Source: JBBRZM01 sp963813635 (GTDB lineage: Bacteria; Actinomycetota; Acidimicrobiia; IMCC26256; JBBRZM01). From it: a stretch of DNA of 64,000 nt. This document shows, in pieces, positions 19,277-28,126 of the stretch. The position numbers were made by a program, and so were the translations under genes. The first letter of the stretch is position 1. Each line of letters starts with the position of its first letter. The notes under the pieces were generated by a model. That model did not search any database and had not been told where the DNA came from. It saw only the letters and a list, made by a program, of their open reading frames with translations. Location of the stretch: assembly GCA_963813635.1 (NCBI GenBank), contig CAWEZO010000002.1:248001-312000 (forward strand), read 5' to 3'.

Positions 19277-19993
19277 ATGGACGTCCGACGGCTCGTCACC
19301 GAGATCGACACCGAGTTACGCGCACGCGGGACACCGGATCGCGCCGCACACGAGAAGGCGTACTTGAAGAGCGAACTGGAGCATTACGGCACGACGGTGC
19401 CGGACATCCGGTCCGTCGTGAAGACGGTCGGGCGGCGATACCCCCAGCTCGGTCACGACGACCTCATCGCCGTGGTTGTCGCCCTCTGGGCGGCGCCCGT
19501 CCACGAACGTCGGATGGCGGCAGTGGGGATGCTCGAGCGCGACGCCAACCTGCTCCAACCTCGAGACATGGATCTTCTCGAGCGGCTCCTGCGCGAGTCG
19601 CGAACCTGGGCGCTCGTCGACGGGCTCGCGGCATCGGTCGTCGGGGATCTCGTGGAGCGCCACCCGGAGCTCGCTGCCGTGCTCGATCGGTGGGCTACCG
19701 ACGACGACTTCTGGATCCGCCGGTCGGCCCTGCTCGCGCTGCTCGGCGGGCTGCGGCGCGGGGAAGGCGACTTCGACCGCTTCTCCGGGTACGCCGACGC
19801 GATGCTCGAGGAGAAGGAGTTCTTCGTTCGCAAGGCAATCGGCTGGGTGCTGCGAGAAACGGCGAAGCAACGGCCAACCCTCGTCTACGAATGGTTGCTC
19901 CCGAGAGCCGGACGAGCGTCGGGGGTGACGCGTCGCGAGGCGGTGAAGCCGCTGTCCGAACGGCAGCGAACGACCGTCCTCGCCGCTCGGTGA
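19277..19993 (+). CDS. DNA alkylation repair protein (AlkD-like)
   Basis: HEAT-repeat protein of 238 residues in the AlkC/AlkD DNA glycosylase family, which removes 3- and 7-alkylpurines without base flipping. Diagnostic stretches are YLKSELEHYGTTVPDIR near the start, ALWAAPVHERRMAAVGML, LERDANLL and, near the C-terminus, FFVRKAIGWVLRETAKQRP. The Asp residues that hold the cationic base in AlkD lie in such segments (for example RWATDDDFWIRRSALLALL). The frame is intact. The start ATG follows GATCGGCCGGG with no strong ribosome site. Confidence 0.88.
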   Translation: MDVRRLVTEIDTELRARGTPDRAAHEKAYLKSELEHYGTTVPDIRSVVKTVGRRYPQLGHDDLIAVVVALWAAPVHERRMAAVGMLERDANLLQPRDMDLLERLLRESRTWALVDGLAASVVGDLVERHPELAAVLDRWATDDDFWIRRSALLALLGGLRRGEGDFDRFSGYADAMLEEKEFFVRKAIGWVLRETAKQRPTLVYEWLLPRAGRASGVTRREAVKPLSERQRTTVLAAR

Positions 19994-20095
19994 GCCGGGG
20001 CACGCCACGCGTCGCATGCAATGCCGAGAATCGACCCTGACCGCCCGTAGACTCGGCCGCCTTCGACCCGCCTTGCCCGCCGAGAAGGAGCCACC

Positions 20096-20722
20096 ATGGA
20101 GCCGATCAGCTCGCCATACGCCGTGCGCCTGGACATTGATTATCCCGACCGGGATCTCAACCGCGTCACCACCGCGTTCCGGATCTTCGTCGCGATCCCG
20201 ATCCTGATCGTGCTGTGCGCCGTGAGCGGCGGCACCGTCGGTGGCGGGCCGAACCGCAGCGGTTTCGCGATGGCCGGCGGACTGTTGGTGATTGCGCCGC
20301 TGCTCATGATCCTGTTCCGTCAGAAGTACCCACGCTGGTGGTTCGACTGGGACGTCGCCTTCTTGCGCTTCGTGAACCGGGTCGGCGCCTTCCTCCTCCT
20401 CCTGCGCGACGAGTATCCCGCAACCGACGACGAGCAGAGCGTCCATCTCGACATCGACTACCCCGATGTCGCCACCGACCTCAACCGCTGGCTGCCACTG
20501 GTGAAGTGGTTCCTCGCGATCCCGCACTTCATCGTGCTGTTCTTCTTGAATCTCGCCGCCATCGTCGTGGCCCTGATCGCGTGGTTCGCGATCCTCTTCA
20601 CCGGTCGGTACCCGCGGTGGGCCTTCGACTTCGTCGTCGGCGTCATGCGGTGGCACAACCGCGTGGTCGGCTACGCACTTGCTCTGGTCACCGACCGTTA
20701 CCCGCCGTTCAGACTCGCCTGA
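20096..20722 (+). CDS. DUF4389 membrane protein
   Basis: A 208-residue inner-membrane protein with two homologous halves. Each half begins with a DIDYP motif (residues about 15-19 and 119-123) followed by a hydrophobic hairpin: FRIFVAIPILIVLCAV plus a second helix, and WFLAIPHFIVLFFLN plus a third and fourth. RYPRWAFDFVVGVMRWHNRV and the parallel KYPRWWFDWDVAFLRFVNRV repeat the duplication. This is the DUF4389 pattern; function is unknown. The ATG follows AGAAGGAGCC. Palindrome A2 lies 48 bp after its stop. Confidence 0.9.
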   Translation: MEPISSPYAVRLDIDYPDRDLNRVTTAFRIFVAIPILIVLCAVSGGTVGGGPNRSGFAMAGGLLVIAPLLMILFRQKYPRWWFDWDVAFLRFVNRVGAFLLLLRDEYPATDDEQSVHLDIDYPDVATDLNRWLPLVKWFLAIPHFIVLFFLNLAAIVVALIAWFAILFTGRYPRWAFDFVVGVMRWHNRVVGYALALVTDRYPPFRLA

Positions 20723-20770
20723 CGCGAGCTGGACAGAGCCGGCCGCAGGACGGCGCCACGCACCGTCGAT

Positions 20771-20822
20771 CGTTCACTCGAGGTATTACCGCCAAATACC
20801 AGGCCAATTCCTCGAGTGAACG
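20771..20822 (+). repeat. Palindromic repeat family A, copy A2 (52 bp)
   Basis: Perfect 13-bp inverted repeats CGTTCACTCGAGG and CCTCGAGTGAACG flank a 26-nt centre nearly the same as in A1. The T-to-C change on the left end is matched by the complementary A-to-G change on the right end, a compensatory pair that argues for selection on the hairpin. It lies between the DUF4389 stop and the phospholipase C-like gene, both on the plus strand. Confidence 0.93.
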
Positions 20823-20973
20823 AGGTGTGGCGACCTCCTCGCGTTCCGACTGTTGGGTAGCGCCACCCCGCTCGCATTTCGGCATTGCCCGGCCTTGTGG
20901 ACGATCTGCTTTATTCGTACGCTTCGGCACACACCGTCCGGCACGGGGCCGGCGGCCAGGGGGAGGAACTCGA

Positions 20974-22568
20974 ATGGACAGGATGTCGCGGCGCGATTTC
21001 ATCGCGGGAGCCGGTGCCGCCGGACTCGCCCTCGGTGCGGCCGGCGTGGCCGGCAAGGCACTCAGCGGCTCCGACTCCCCCACCCGGCGCGCCATTCGCG
21101 CCGGCGCGCCGCTCCGACGATCTCGCCCGGCTCGTGTCCGATCAAGAACGTCATCGTCGTGATGATGGAGAACCGCAGCTTCGACCATGTGTATGGCCGG
21201 CTGCCGGGGGTCGAAGGCCTTCGACGGTCGATGTCCAACCCCGACGTCGACAACGAACGCATCTACGTGCACAACCAGCGCGACTTTCCGTGCACGATCG
21301 GCGACTTGAACCACGGCCGTCCCAGCGTGCTCGCGCAGATCAACAAGGGTGCGATGAACGGTTTCGTCAAGGACACCGGCACCCAGACCATGGGCTACTT
21401 CGGACCCGCCGAGCTGCCGTGGCAGTACGCGATCGCCGAGCAGTACACGGTGTTCGACCACTGGCACTGCTCGCTCGCCGGACCGACGTTTCCCAACCGC
21501 GAGTACCTGCACGCGGGCACGTCCGCCGGTCGCATCGCCAACGTGCTCACGCCCGGCCAGCTCGGTCTCACCGAACGCACGGTCTTCGACCAGCTCAACG
21601 ACCAGCAGGTCCCATGGAAGCAGTACTTCACCGACGTGCCGTTCGGCGCGCTATACCTCGGTCTCGCGTTGACGCACCTCAACAACTTCCAGGGCGTCTC
21701 GCAGTTCTACGCCGACGCCGCGGCCGGTGCGCTCCCGCCGGTCTGCTTCGTGGAACCCGGTCTGCTCATCGGCACTGACGACCACCCGCCCGCGAGCATG
21801 CAGGCGGGTCAGCGCTTCCTGGCCGACGTCGTGACCGCGGCGATGCATTCGCCGCAGTGGCCGGAGACGGCGATCTTCGTCACGTACGACGAGCACGGCG
21901 GCCTGTTCGACCACGTGGCGCCGCCCAACATGCCCGATGATTTTCCGGAGCTCGGGAATCCGATCGGCATCCGCGTACCCACGATGATCGTCAGCCCGTG
22001 GGCACCCAAGGGAAAGGTCGCGTCGTCGATCCACGATCACACGTCGATCACGAAGTTCATCCAGTGGCGCTTCCTGACCGGCTCGCCGAGTTTGAGCAAG
22101 CGCAACGCCGCGGCGCTGAACCCGGTCTACGCGTTCGACTTCTCCAGGCTGCGCACCGACGTGCCCGTGCTGCCGGTGCCGGTCATCGATGAGACGCTGG
22201 CGACGCTGTGCTTCCGCGGCCATACGCTGCCCGACGGCAAGACCTACAGCCTGCCCGGCGGCGAGGGCCCCGAAAGCGCCACACGCTTTGCCAAGAACGG
22301 TGGAGCAGTGCCCGCGCAGAGCAAAGCCGCTGCTGCCGCGAGCGCAGCGCTCCCCGCGACGGTCGTCGACGGGATCCTCACTGCGACCGGGCCCGACGGC
22401 AAGCCACTGCCGCCCGCGCAGCCCGAGCTGCTCGCGCTGGCGAAGGCGGGTGTCATTCCGGCGCAGCTCAACCAACTCCCGGTGCCGGGCAAGAAGACAC
22501 CCAACCCGTTCCTCGACCGCCGCACGCTGTCCACGACGCCGGCGTGGAAAACGGCCACGCGGCGCTGA
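20974..22568 (+). CDS. Tat-exported phospholipase C / phosphoesterase (one frameshift)
   Basis: A phosphoesterase-family (AcpA/PLC type) enzyme that would hydrolyse phospholipids or phosphomonoesters outside the membrane. The N-terminus MDRMSRRDFIAGAGAAGLAL is a twin-arginine signal. One break near 21100 leads into the catalytic region: VVMMENRSFDHVYG (metal site and Thr/Asn nucleophile region), HCSLAGPTFPNREYLHAGT, TYDEHGGLFDHVAPP and RVPTMIVSPWAPKG, all hallmarks of this family. The C-terminal part (about 150 residues, Ala/Pro rich) is variable. About 531 residues. The start is preceded by GGGGGAGGAACTCGA. It stands alone after palindrome A2. Confidence 0.9.
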
Positions 22569-22583
22569 CGCTCGACCCGCCCG

Positions 22584-23357
22584 TTAGTCGGCCGGACGCG
22601 TGCCGTGCACGACGGTGTTGGTGAACGAGACGCGAATCTGATCCCCGTCCGCAACCGGATCGAAGCCGGTCTTGGGCCCGCCGTCGAGCTCGGCTTGCAG
22701 CGCGGACACGACCGCGGTGCGGTCGGCAGTGTCGGTGAAGATGTGCTCGACCGGAATGGTGAACGGATCTGTCGTCTCCGCGTAACTCAGCGGGCCGACC
22801 GTGGAACGGATGAGCTCGGCCATCTCGGCCTCGAGCAGCACGCCCGCGTGCGACGGATCGAGCCGGCGGTGCACCTCGTCGAAGGCCGCTCGCATGGGCG
22901 CGCTCGGCGCCACCATGTCGGCCACCACCACACGGCCGCCCGGGCGGCACACCCTCGCCATCTCGGCGACCGGTCCTGCCGAATCCGGGAAGTGGTGAAG
23001 GGCGCCCCGGCACATGACGAGATCAAACGACGCATCCACGAAGGGAAGCTGCGCCGCGTTGCCTTCCTGCAGCAGCACGTTGATGATCCCCGCCTCGCGC
23101 AGGCGCCGGGCGCCGATCGCGAGCAGCTCGGGTGTGAGGTCGAGGCCGATGACCTGGCGCACGTGCGGGGCGGCCTGCTCGGCGGCATGCGCGGCGCCGC
23201 ACGCGACATCGAGGACGATCATGTCGGGCTCGAGCGGCTCCAGCCACGCCAACGTCGACGAGGCACGCCGGGCGAAGGGTGAGTGTTCGCCGGCGAAGAG
23301 CGGCGCCTGGCGTTCGAACGACCGGCGCACGACGTCGTCGTGCTCGTGCACGCTCAT
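22584..23357 (-). CDS. Class I SAM-dependent methyltransferase
   Basis: A 257-residue Rossmann-fold methyltransferase of the UbiE/Methyltransf_11 group. The SAM-binding glycine motif VLDVACGAAHAAEQAA, the acidic loop VIGLDLTPELL and the motif CRGALHHFPDSAGPVAEMARV are all present, followed by RPGGRVVVADM. The C-terminal third would bind the substrate, which is unknown. The ATG at 23357 overlaps the stop of the thiolase-like gene by 4 bp (ATGA), so it is the last gene of a hydratase/thiolase-like/methyltransferase operon. Confidence 0.9.
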   Translation of the reverse strand: MSVHEHDDVVRRSFERQAPLFAGEHSPFARRASSTLAWLEPLEPDMIVLDVACGAAHAAEQAAPHVRQVIGLDLTPELLAIGARRLREAGIINVLLQEGNAAQLPFVDASFDLVMCRGALHHFPDSAGPVAEMARVCRPGGRVVVADMVAPSAPMRAAFDEVHRRLDPSHAGVLLEAEMAELIRSTVGPLSYAETTDPFTIPVEHIFTDTADRTAVVSALQAELDGGPKTGFDPVADGDQIRVSFTNTVVHGTRPAD

Positions 23358-24886
23358 GCGCCCGTCGCGACGTTCGCGGTGACCGGGCCCATCGGGCCTT
23401 CCATCTCGGTGGGCGTGAGGTGCATCGTCTGGCCGACGAGCTCGGTGTGCTCTGCCGCGTCGAGCAGCTCGGCGTCGAGCATCTTGCCGTACGCGCGGGT
23501 GCCGTCGGGAAGGTCGCACACGACGACCCCCCACTCGGGCGCGCCGTCGCCGCCGTGCACGACCGAGTACGCGGCAACCACTGCGTCACCGGCATACGCG
23601 TCGGTGATCGCATGGGGCGGCTCGGCGTCGAGGCGCGCCTGCACGCCGGCCTCGTCGGGCGCGCTGACGGGACCGGGCTCGGTCGAGTACACGCCGTAGA
23701 CGTGCTTCGTCATGTGCATGCCGACGCCGCTCACGATCCCGAACGAACCGGGATCGTCGCGCAGCACGCGCGCCATCGTCGCGATCGAGTGCGTGAGGTA
23801 GTCGCTGCCCGCGCCACCGTGGTACGGCAGCCCACCGGTGACGGTGAGCGGCCGCGTGTCGTCGTCGCCGAGCCCGAGCGCGTCGCGCGCGAAGTTCACG
23901 GACGAGCGAAGCACGAGTACAGGTCGAGGTGCGCGACGTCGTCGATGCCGACGCCCGCGGCGTCGCAGGCGCCTCGCTCGACGCGGCGGCCATCGCCGGC
24001 GAGCGCCACAGGTCGGGGTGCTCGGCCACGTAGACCGGGTCGGTCGCGTAGCACCAGCCGCGCAGGTAGACGCGCTGGTCGGGCGGCACGCCGAGCGCGT
24101 CGGCGGTCTCGTGGCGTCGCGAGCAGCAGCGCCGCCGCCATGTCGACGTCCATGATCGACACCATGTACTTCGTGTACGGGTAGCCGACCATGCGGTTCG
24201 ACGGGCGCCGGCGGTGATGATCTCCTCGGCCGTCCGCTCGATCGGGAACCACGCGTCCGGGTTGGCCGCGGCGACCTCGGTGAACGCGGCGCCCACTGCT
24301 CGCCGAGCTGCGTGCCGGTACTCGTCGAGCGCGACGCCGAGGTGGGCGCGGCGCGGCGTTGTCGAAGATCGCGAACGTCAGCCACGCCTGGAAGACCTCG
24401 TGCGCGACCTCGGCCGGGTGGAACGGCGCCTCCCAGGGGAACGGCCGCTTCTCCTCGGGCTTGAACGAGTACGGGTAGCGCTCCGCCGTTGCTTGAACCG
24501 CCGCTGGGTCGCGAGCGCCTCGGCGCCGACGACGAGCGCCACGTCGAGCTCGCTCGCGCAGGATCTGCTCCGCCAGGTTCTGCACGAGCAGCTGCGGCGT
24601 GGTGCCGCCGATGCCCGAGTAGTACTGCCGCTTCGGCTCGACCCCGAGCCGGTCGCGCGAGGCGGCGCACGGGATCGTCGTACTGCCAGGTCTGGCGAGT
24701 ACACGATGTCGATCGCGTCGAGCCGGTCGAGCACCGCTTGGCCGCACCCGCTGTCGTCGGCCGCGCCGCGCGCGACCTCTTCCCACATCGCGAGCGGCTC
24801 GGGCGCGCCCGCGTCGCCGACCTCGTCCGGGTGCCACGTCCGCGTCGCGACGCCGATGAGGCACGGCGCGCCGTCAACCGGAGCAT
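23354..24886 (-). CDS. Thiolase-like protein type 1 (TLP1; frameshifted)
   Basis: An acetyl-CoA acetyltransferase-like protein of about 510 residues. The N-terminal half, broken at least five times between 23.9 and 24.9 kb, shows DGAPCLIGVATRTWHPDE, the thiolase core (PYTKYMVSIMDVDMAAALL) and GVGIDDVAHLDLYSCFASSV. The C-terminal half is intact: GGLPYHGGAGSDYLTHSIA, GVGMHMTKHVYGVYSTEP and a beta-rich domain (VVHGGDGAPEWGVVVCDLP) matching the extra C-terminal domain of mycobacterial thiolase-like protein type 1. Function of TLP1 is not established; a role in lipid or sterol metabolism is inferred from the hydratase upstream. Confidence 0.8.
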   Translation of the reverse strand: MLRLTARRASSASRRGRGTRTRSATRARPSRSRCGKRSRAARPTTAGAAKRCSTGSTRSTSCTRQTWQYDDPVRRLARPARGRAEAAVLLGHRRHHAAAARAEPGGADPARASSTWRSSSAPRRSRPSGGSSNGGALPVLVQARGEAAVPLGGAVPPGRGRARGLPGVADVRDLRQRRAAPTSASRSTSTGTQLGEQWAPRSPRSPRPTRTRGSRSSGRPRRSSPPAPVEPHGRLPVHEVHGVDHGRRHGGGAAARDATRPPTRSACRPTSASTCAAGATRPTRSTWPSTPTCGARRRWPPRRARRLRRRGRRHRRRRAPRPVLVLRSSVNFARDALGLGDDDTRPLTVTGGLPYHGGAGSDYLTHSIATMARVLRDDPGSFGIVSGVGMHMTKHVYGVYSTEPGPVSAPDEAGVQARLDAEPPHAITDAYAGDAVVAAYSVVHGGDGAPEWGVVVCDLPDGTRAYGKMLDAELLDAAEHTELVGQTMHLTPTEMEGPMGPVTANVATGA

Positions 24887-24892
24887 CGCGCG

Positions 24893-25706
24893 CTACTTGC
24901 CCTGCCAGTTCGGCGGGCGCTTCTCGGCGAACGCCTTCGGTCCCTCCTTGGCGTCCTCGGTCTGGAAGATCGCCGACGAGATCGCGGCTCTCGTTCTTGT
25001 ACGCGTCGCGCAGATTCATCCCGAGGCCCTCCCACACGCTCTGCTTCGTCGCCTGCACCGCGAGCGGCGCGTTCGCGGTGATGCGACGCGGCGTACGCGT
25101 ACGCCGCGTCGATCAGCTCCTCGCGCGGCACGATCACGTTGAGCAGACCCATCTCGTACGCCCGCTCCGCCGGGATCAGGTCCGCGCAGAGCAGGAACTC
25201 CATCGCCTGCGGGAACGGGATCTGGCGGGGCAGGCGCACCGTCGTGCCGCCGCCGGCGAAGAGCCCGCGCTTCGGCTCCATGACCGCGAACTGGGCCTCC
25301 GGGCACGCGACCCGGATGTCGGCGCCGCCCGAGCATCTCCATGCCACCGGCGGTGCAGAAGCCGTTGACCGCGGCGATGATCGGCTTCCAGATCTTGGCG
25401 CCGCGCAGCACGGCCTTCGTGCCGTCGTCGATGCGGTAGCCGTCGATCTCGGTCAGACCCTGCCTCGGCGATCTGCTGCTGGAACTTCGTGATCTCGGGG
25501 ACGTACTTCTTCAGGTCGGCACCGGTGAAGAAGGTGTCGCCGACGCCGGTGATGATCGCGACCCACGCTTCGGGATCGGCGTTGAAACGGTCCCACGCCT
25601 CGCGGAGCTGGATGAAGTGCTCCATGTCGGCCGAGTTGCGCGCCTCGGGCCGATCGATCGTGATGACGACGATGTGCTCGTCGTCGAGTTCGTAGTGAAT
25701 CGGCAT
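24893..25706 (-). CDS. Enoyl-CoA hydratase/isomerase family protein (frameshifted)
   Basis: Crotonase-fold enzyme of about 270 residues. The N-terminus MPIHYELDDEHIVVITIDRPEARN is typical; oxyanion-hole segments are GVGDTFFTGADLKKY and, after a break near 25460, AAVNGFCTAGGMEML; then DIRVACPEAQFAVMEPKRGL, RLPRQIPFPQAMEFLL and a C-terminal KRPPNWQGK. Breaks near 25460, 25330, 25085 and 24980. It would hydrate or isomerise an enoyl-CoA; substrate unknown. It is the first gene of a minus-strand operon with the thiolase-like and methyltransferase genes, and is divergent from the hydroxyacid dehydrogenase with a 49-bp gap that must hold both promoters. Confidence 0.85.
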
Positions 25707-25755
25707 ACCTGACACGCTAGTCAGGTACGCCGCGACTCGCGCGAGACTGCCGAGC

Positions 25756-26733
25756 GTGACCGACAAACCGAAAGCCCTCGTCACCGCGCCCTTCCGCGGT
25801 GAGGGACTCGAGACGCTCGAACGTCTCGCCGACATCGTGCTCGACCCGTGGATCGACCACCGGCCGCTTCGCATCTACAACGCGGAGCAGCTCGCCGAAC
25901 GGGTCGAGGCCGAACGCGCCGACCTGCTCATCGTCGAGTCCGACTCGGTGAAGGGGCCCGTGCTCGACCTCCCATTGCGTGCCATCGGGTCGTGTCGCGG
26001 CGATCCCAACAACGTCGACATCCCGGCCGCGACCGCCAAAGGCATCCCGGTGCTGCGCGCGCCGGGGCGCAACGCGGATGGTGTCGCCGAGATGACCGTC
26101 GCGCTGCTCTATGCCGTCAACCGGGGCGTCGTGCGCGCCGACGCCGACGTGCGCGAGGGCGAGGTCTGGCGCGACGGCACGATCCCCTACCAGCGGTTCC
26201 GTGCCTGGCAGCTCGCGGGTCGCACCGCCGGTCTCGTGGGTCTCGGTGCAGTCGGCCGCGCAACGCGCTGGCGCCTCGAAGGACTCGGGATGCGGGTGAT
26301 CGCATACGACCCGTACTCCGACGAGGCGACGCACACGCTCGACGAGCTGCTGGCGGAAGCCGACGTGGTGTCGATGCACGCGGCCGTCACGCCGGAGACC
26401 GTAGGGATGATCGGTGCCGCGCAGTTCGCCGCCATGAAGGCCGGCGCGATCTATGTCAACAGTGCCCGGGCTCCGTTGCACGACACCGACGCGCTCGTCG
26501 GCGCGCTCCAGTCGGGCCACCTCGCGGGCGCCGGCCTCGACCATTTCGAGGGTGAGCATCTGCCGCCCGAGCATCCGCTGTGCGCGCTTGCAAACGTCGT
26601 GCTCACCCCGCACATCGGCGGCGCGACGTACGACACCGAGGCCAACCACTCGAGGCTCATCGCCGACGGGCTCGAGGCCCTGTTCACGGGCGCCAAGCCC
26701 GACAATCTCGTCAACCCGGAGGTGCTCGCGTGA
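25756..26733 (+). CDS. D-isomer specific 2-hydroxyacid dehydrogenase
   Basis: NAD-dependent dehydrogenase of 325 residues in the D-2-hydroxyacid family (relatives: phosphoglycerate dehydrogenase, glycerate dehydrogenase). The nucleotide-binding motif GLVGLGAVGRATRWRLEG is central; the catalytic Arg lies in VNSARAPLHDTDAL, Glu in LDHFEGEHLPPEHPL and His in TPHIGGATYDTEANHS. No ACT domain, so it is not a regulated serine-pathway enzyme of the long type. Starts at GTG 25756. The stop overlaps the GTG of the aldolase gene by 4 bp, so the two enzymes probably act in one sugar-acid or polyol pathway. Confidence 0.92.
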   Translation: MTDKPKALVTAPFRGEGLETLERLADIVLDPWIDHRPLRIYNAEQLAERVEAERADLLIVESDSVKGPVLDLPLRAIGSCRGDPNNVDIPAATAKGIPVLRAPGRNADGVAEMTVALLYAVNRGVVRADADVREGEVWRDGTIPYQRFRAWQLAGRTAGLVGLGAVGRATRWRLEGLGMRVIAYDPYSDEATHTLDELLAEADVVSMHAAVTPETVGMIGAAQFAAMKAGAIYVNSARAPLHDTDALVGALQSGHLAGAGLDHFEGEHLPPEHPLCALANVVLTPHIGGATYDTEANHSRLIADGLEALFTGAKPDNLVNPEVLA

Positions 26734-27389
26734 GCGACAAGCTCACCGCGCAGGAAACCAAGGAGATGCTGCTGGCGACGGGCAAGGAGATGCTCACGTC
26801 GGGGCTCGTGCACGGCACCGCGGGCAACCTCGCGGCGCGCCTGCCCGACGGCAAAGCGGTGCTGACGCCCTCGTCGCTCGACTATCTCGACATGACGCTC
26901 GACGATCTGGTGGTGTGCGATCTCGACGGCAACGTGCTCGAAGGCGAACGCAGTCCCACGACCGAGAAGGCGCTGCATCTGAGCGCGCTCCGTCTCCACG
27001 ACAACATCGACGCGACGATGCACTGCCACGCGAAGTTCGCGACGATGTTCGCGCTGACCCGCGAGCCGATCCCGGCTGTGATCGAGGAGTTCATCGTGTA
27101 CGTGGGCGGTGACGTCGAGGTCGCCGACTACAAGACCACGGGTACCGACGAGCTCGCCGACGAGATTGCGAAACGCGTCGGTGACCGCGCCGCCGTGCTC
27201 ATGGCCAACCACGGGCTCTTCGCCGTGGGCAAGACCCCGAAGGACGTGCTCCACATCGCGCACCTCGTCGAGATCACGGCGGAGATCGTGTGGGGCGCAC
27301 GCCAGATGGGCACGGTCGTGCCGATCCCCGCCGAGGTCAACGAGCAGTTCGCCGGCTACTACCGCTTCGGCCGCACCGGAAAGTTCTAA
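26730..27389 (+). CDS. Class II aldolase/adducin family protein
   Basis: A 219-residue zinc aldolase of the L-fuculose/L-rhamnulose/ribulose-phosphate aldolase-epimerase fold. The metal site reads ATMHCHAKFATMFAL and, later, MANHGLFAVGKTPKD; the phosphate-binding loop is GTAGNLAARLPDG and LTPSSLDYLDM. The GTG start overlaps the preceding stop (GTGA). With the dehydrogenase it could degrade a sugar acid phosphate, as seen for fuculose- or erythronate-type pathways; the exact substrate is open. Palindrome C2 begins 7 bp after the stop. Confidence 0.9.
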   Translation: MSDKLTAQETKEMLLATGKEMLTSGLVHGTAGNLAARLPDGKAVLTPSSLDYLDMTLDDLVVCDLDGNVLEGERSPTTEKALHLSALRLHDNIDATMHCHAKFATMFALTREPIPAVIEEFIVYVGGDVEVADYKTTGTDELADEIAKRVGDRAAVLMANHGLFAVGKTPKDVLHIAHLVEITAEIVWGARQMGTVVPIPAEVNEQFAGYYRFGRTGKF

Positions 27390-27396
27390 GCGAGCT

Positions 27397-27447
27397 CGTT
27401 CTTGCGTCAGCAGCCGGGATGTCACCCCGGATTGCGACGCAAGAATG
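27397..27447 (+). repeat. Palindromic repeat family C, copy C2 (51 bp)
   Basis: Inverted relative to C1 and differing from it at only three positions. It fills most of the 73-bp convergent gap between the aldolase and O-methyltransferase stops, so it may serve as a bidirectional terminator; no T run flanks it on either side. Confidence 0.92.
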
Positions 27448-27462
27448 AACGCGCGGGATCCC

Positions 27463-28123
27463 TCAGCGTTTGCGGAGGATGGTGAGGCCGTCGGAGATGG
27501 GGAGCATGACGGTGTCGACGCGGTCGTCGGCGGCGACGAAGTCGTTGAAGGCGCGCATGGCGAGGGTGTTCTCGTCGGCGAGCGTCTTGTCGATGATGGC
27601 GCCCATCCATAGCACGTTGTCGGCGAGGATCAGGCCGTTGGGCCGGGTGCGCGCCAGCACCTCCTCGTAGTACGCGAGGTAGTTGGGCTTGTCGGCGTCG
27701 ATGAAGGAGAGGTCGACCACCTCGTCAAGCGGCAGGCTTCGCAGCGTGTCGAGCACGGGGCGCGACGCGCAGGTCGATGCGGTCGGCAACACCGGCGCGT
27801 TCCCAGTGGCGCTGCCCGATCGCCGTCCACTCCTCACTCACGTCGCAACAGAGCAACTGCCCGTCGGGCGGCAGGCCCCGCGCGATGCACAACGCCGAGT
27901 ATCCGGTGAACGTGCCGACCTCAATCGCCCGTCGCGCGCCGACAGCACGCGCCAGCACCGTCATGAACGCGCCCTGCTCGGGCGCGATCTGCATGATGCT
28001 GACACCGCCGAGCGTGGCCGTCTCTTTGATCAAGGCCTCCTGCACGTCGTCGGGCGGCGTGCCGTGCTCGACCAGATAGTCGTGGATCTCGCCGCCGAGG
28101 AAGAACGACTTGGGTTCGGCCAT
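27463..28123 (-). CDS. O-methyltransferase, family 3 (one frameshift)
   Basis: SAM-dependent O-methyltransferase of the caffeoyl-CoA/catechol type, about 220 residues. Visible are SIMQIAPEQGAFMTVLARAVGARRAIEVGTFTGYSALCIA (helix and motif I), GQLLCCDVSEEW, then after a one-base break near 27768 VVDLSFIDADKPNYLAYYEE, the metal-binding acidic motif, and LILADNVLWMG. Divalent metal and a catechol-like or hydroxyl acceptor are expected from the family. Its start lies 3 bp after the AftD stop, so it may be the last gene of the cell-envelope transcript; a family C hairpin follows it. Confidence 0.88.
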
Positions 28124-28126
28124 CGG

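Noticed and set aside
19316..20656. Minus-strand open frame of 446 codons
   Set aside because: Antisense to the AlkD-like and DUF4389 genes, both of which have clear family motifs; composition is not protein-like.
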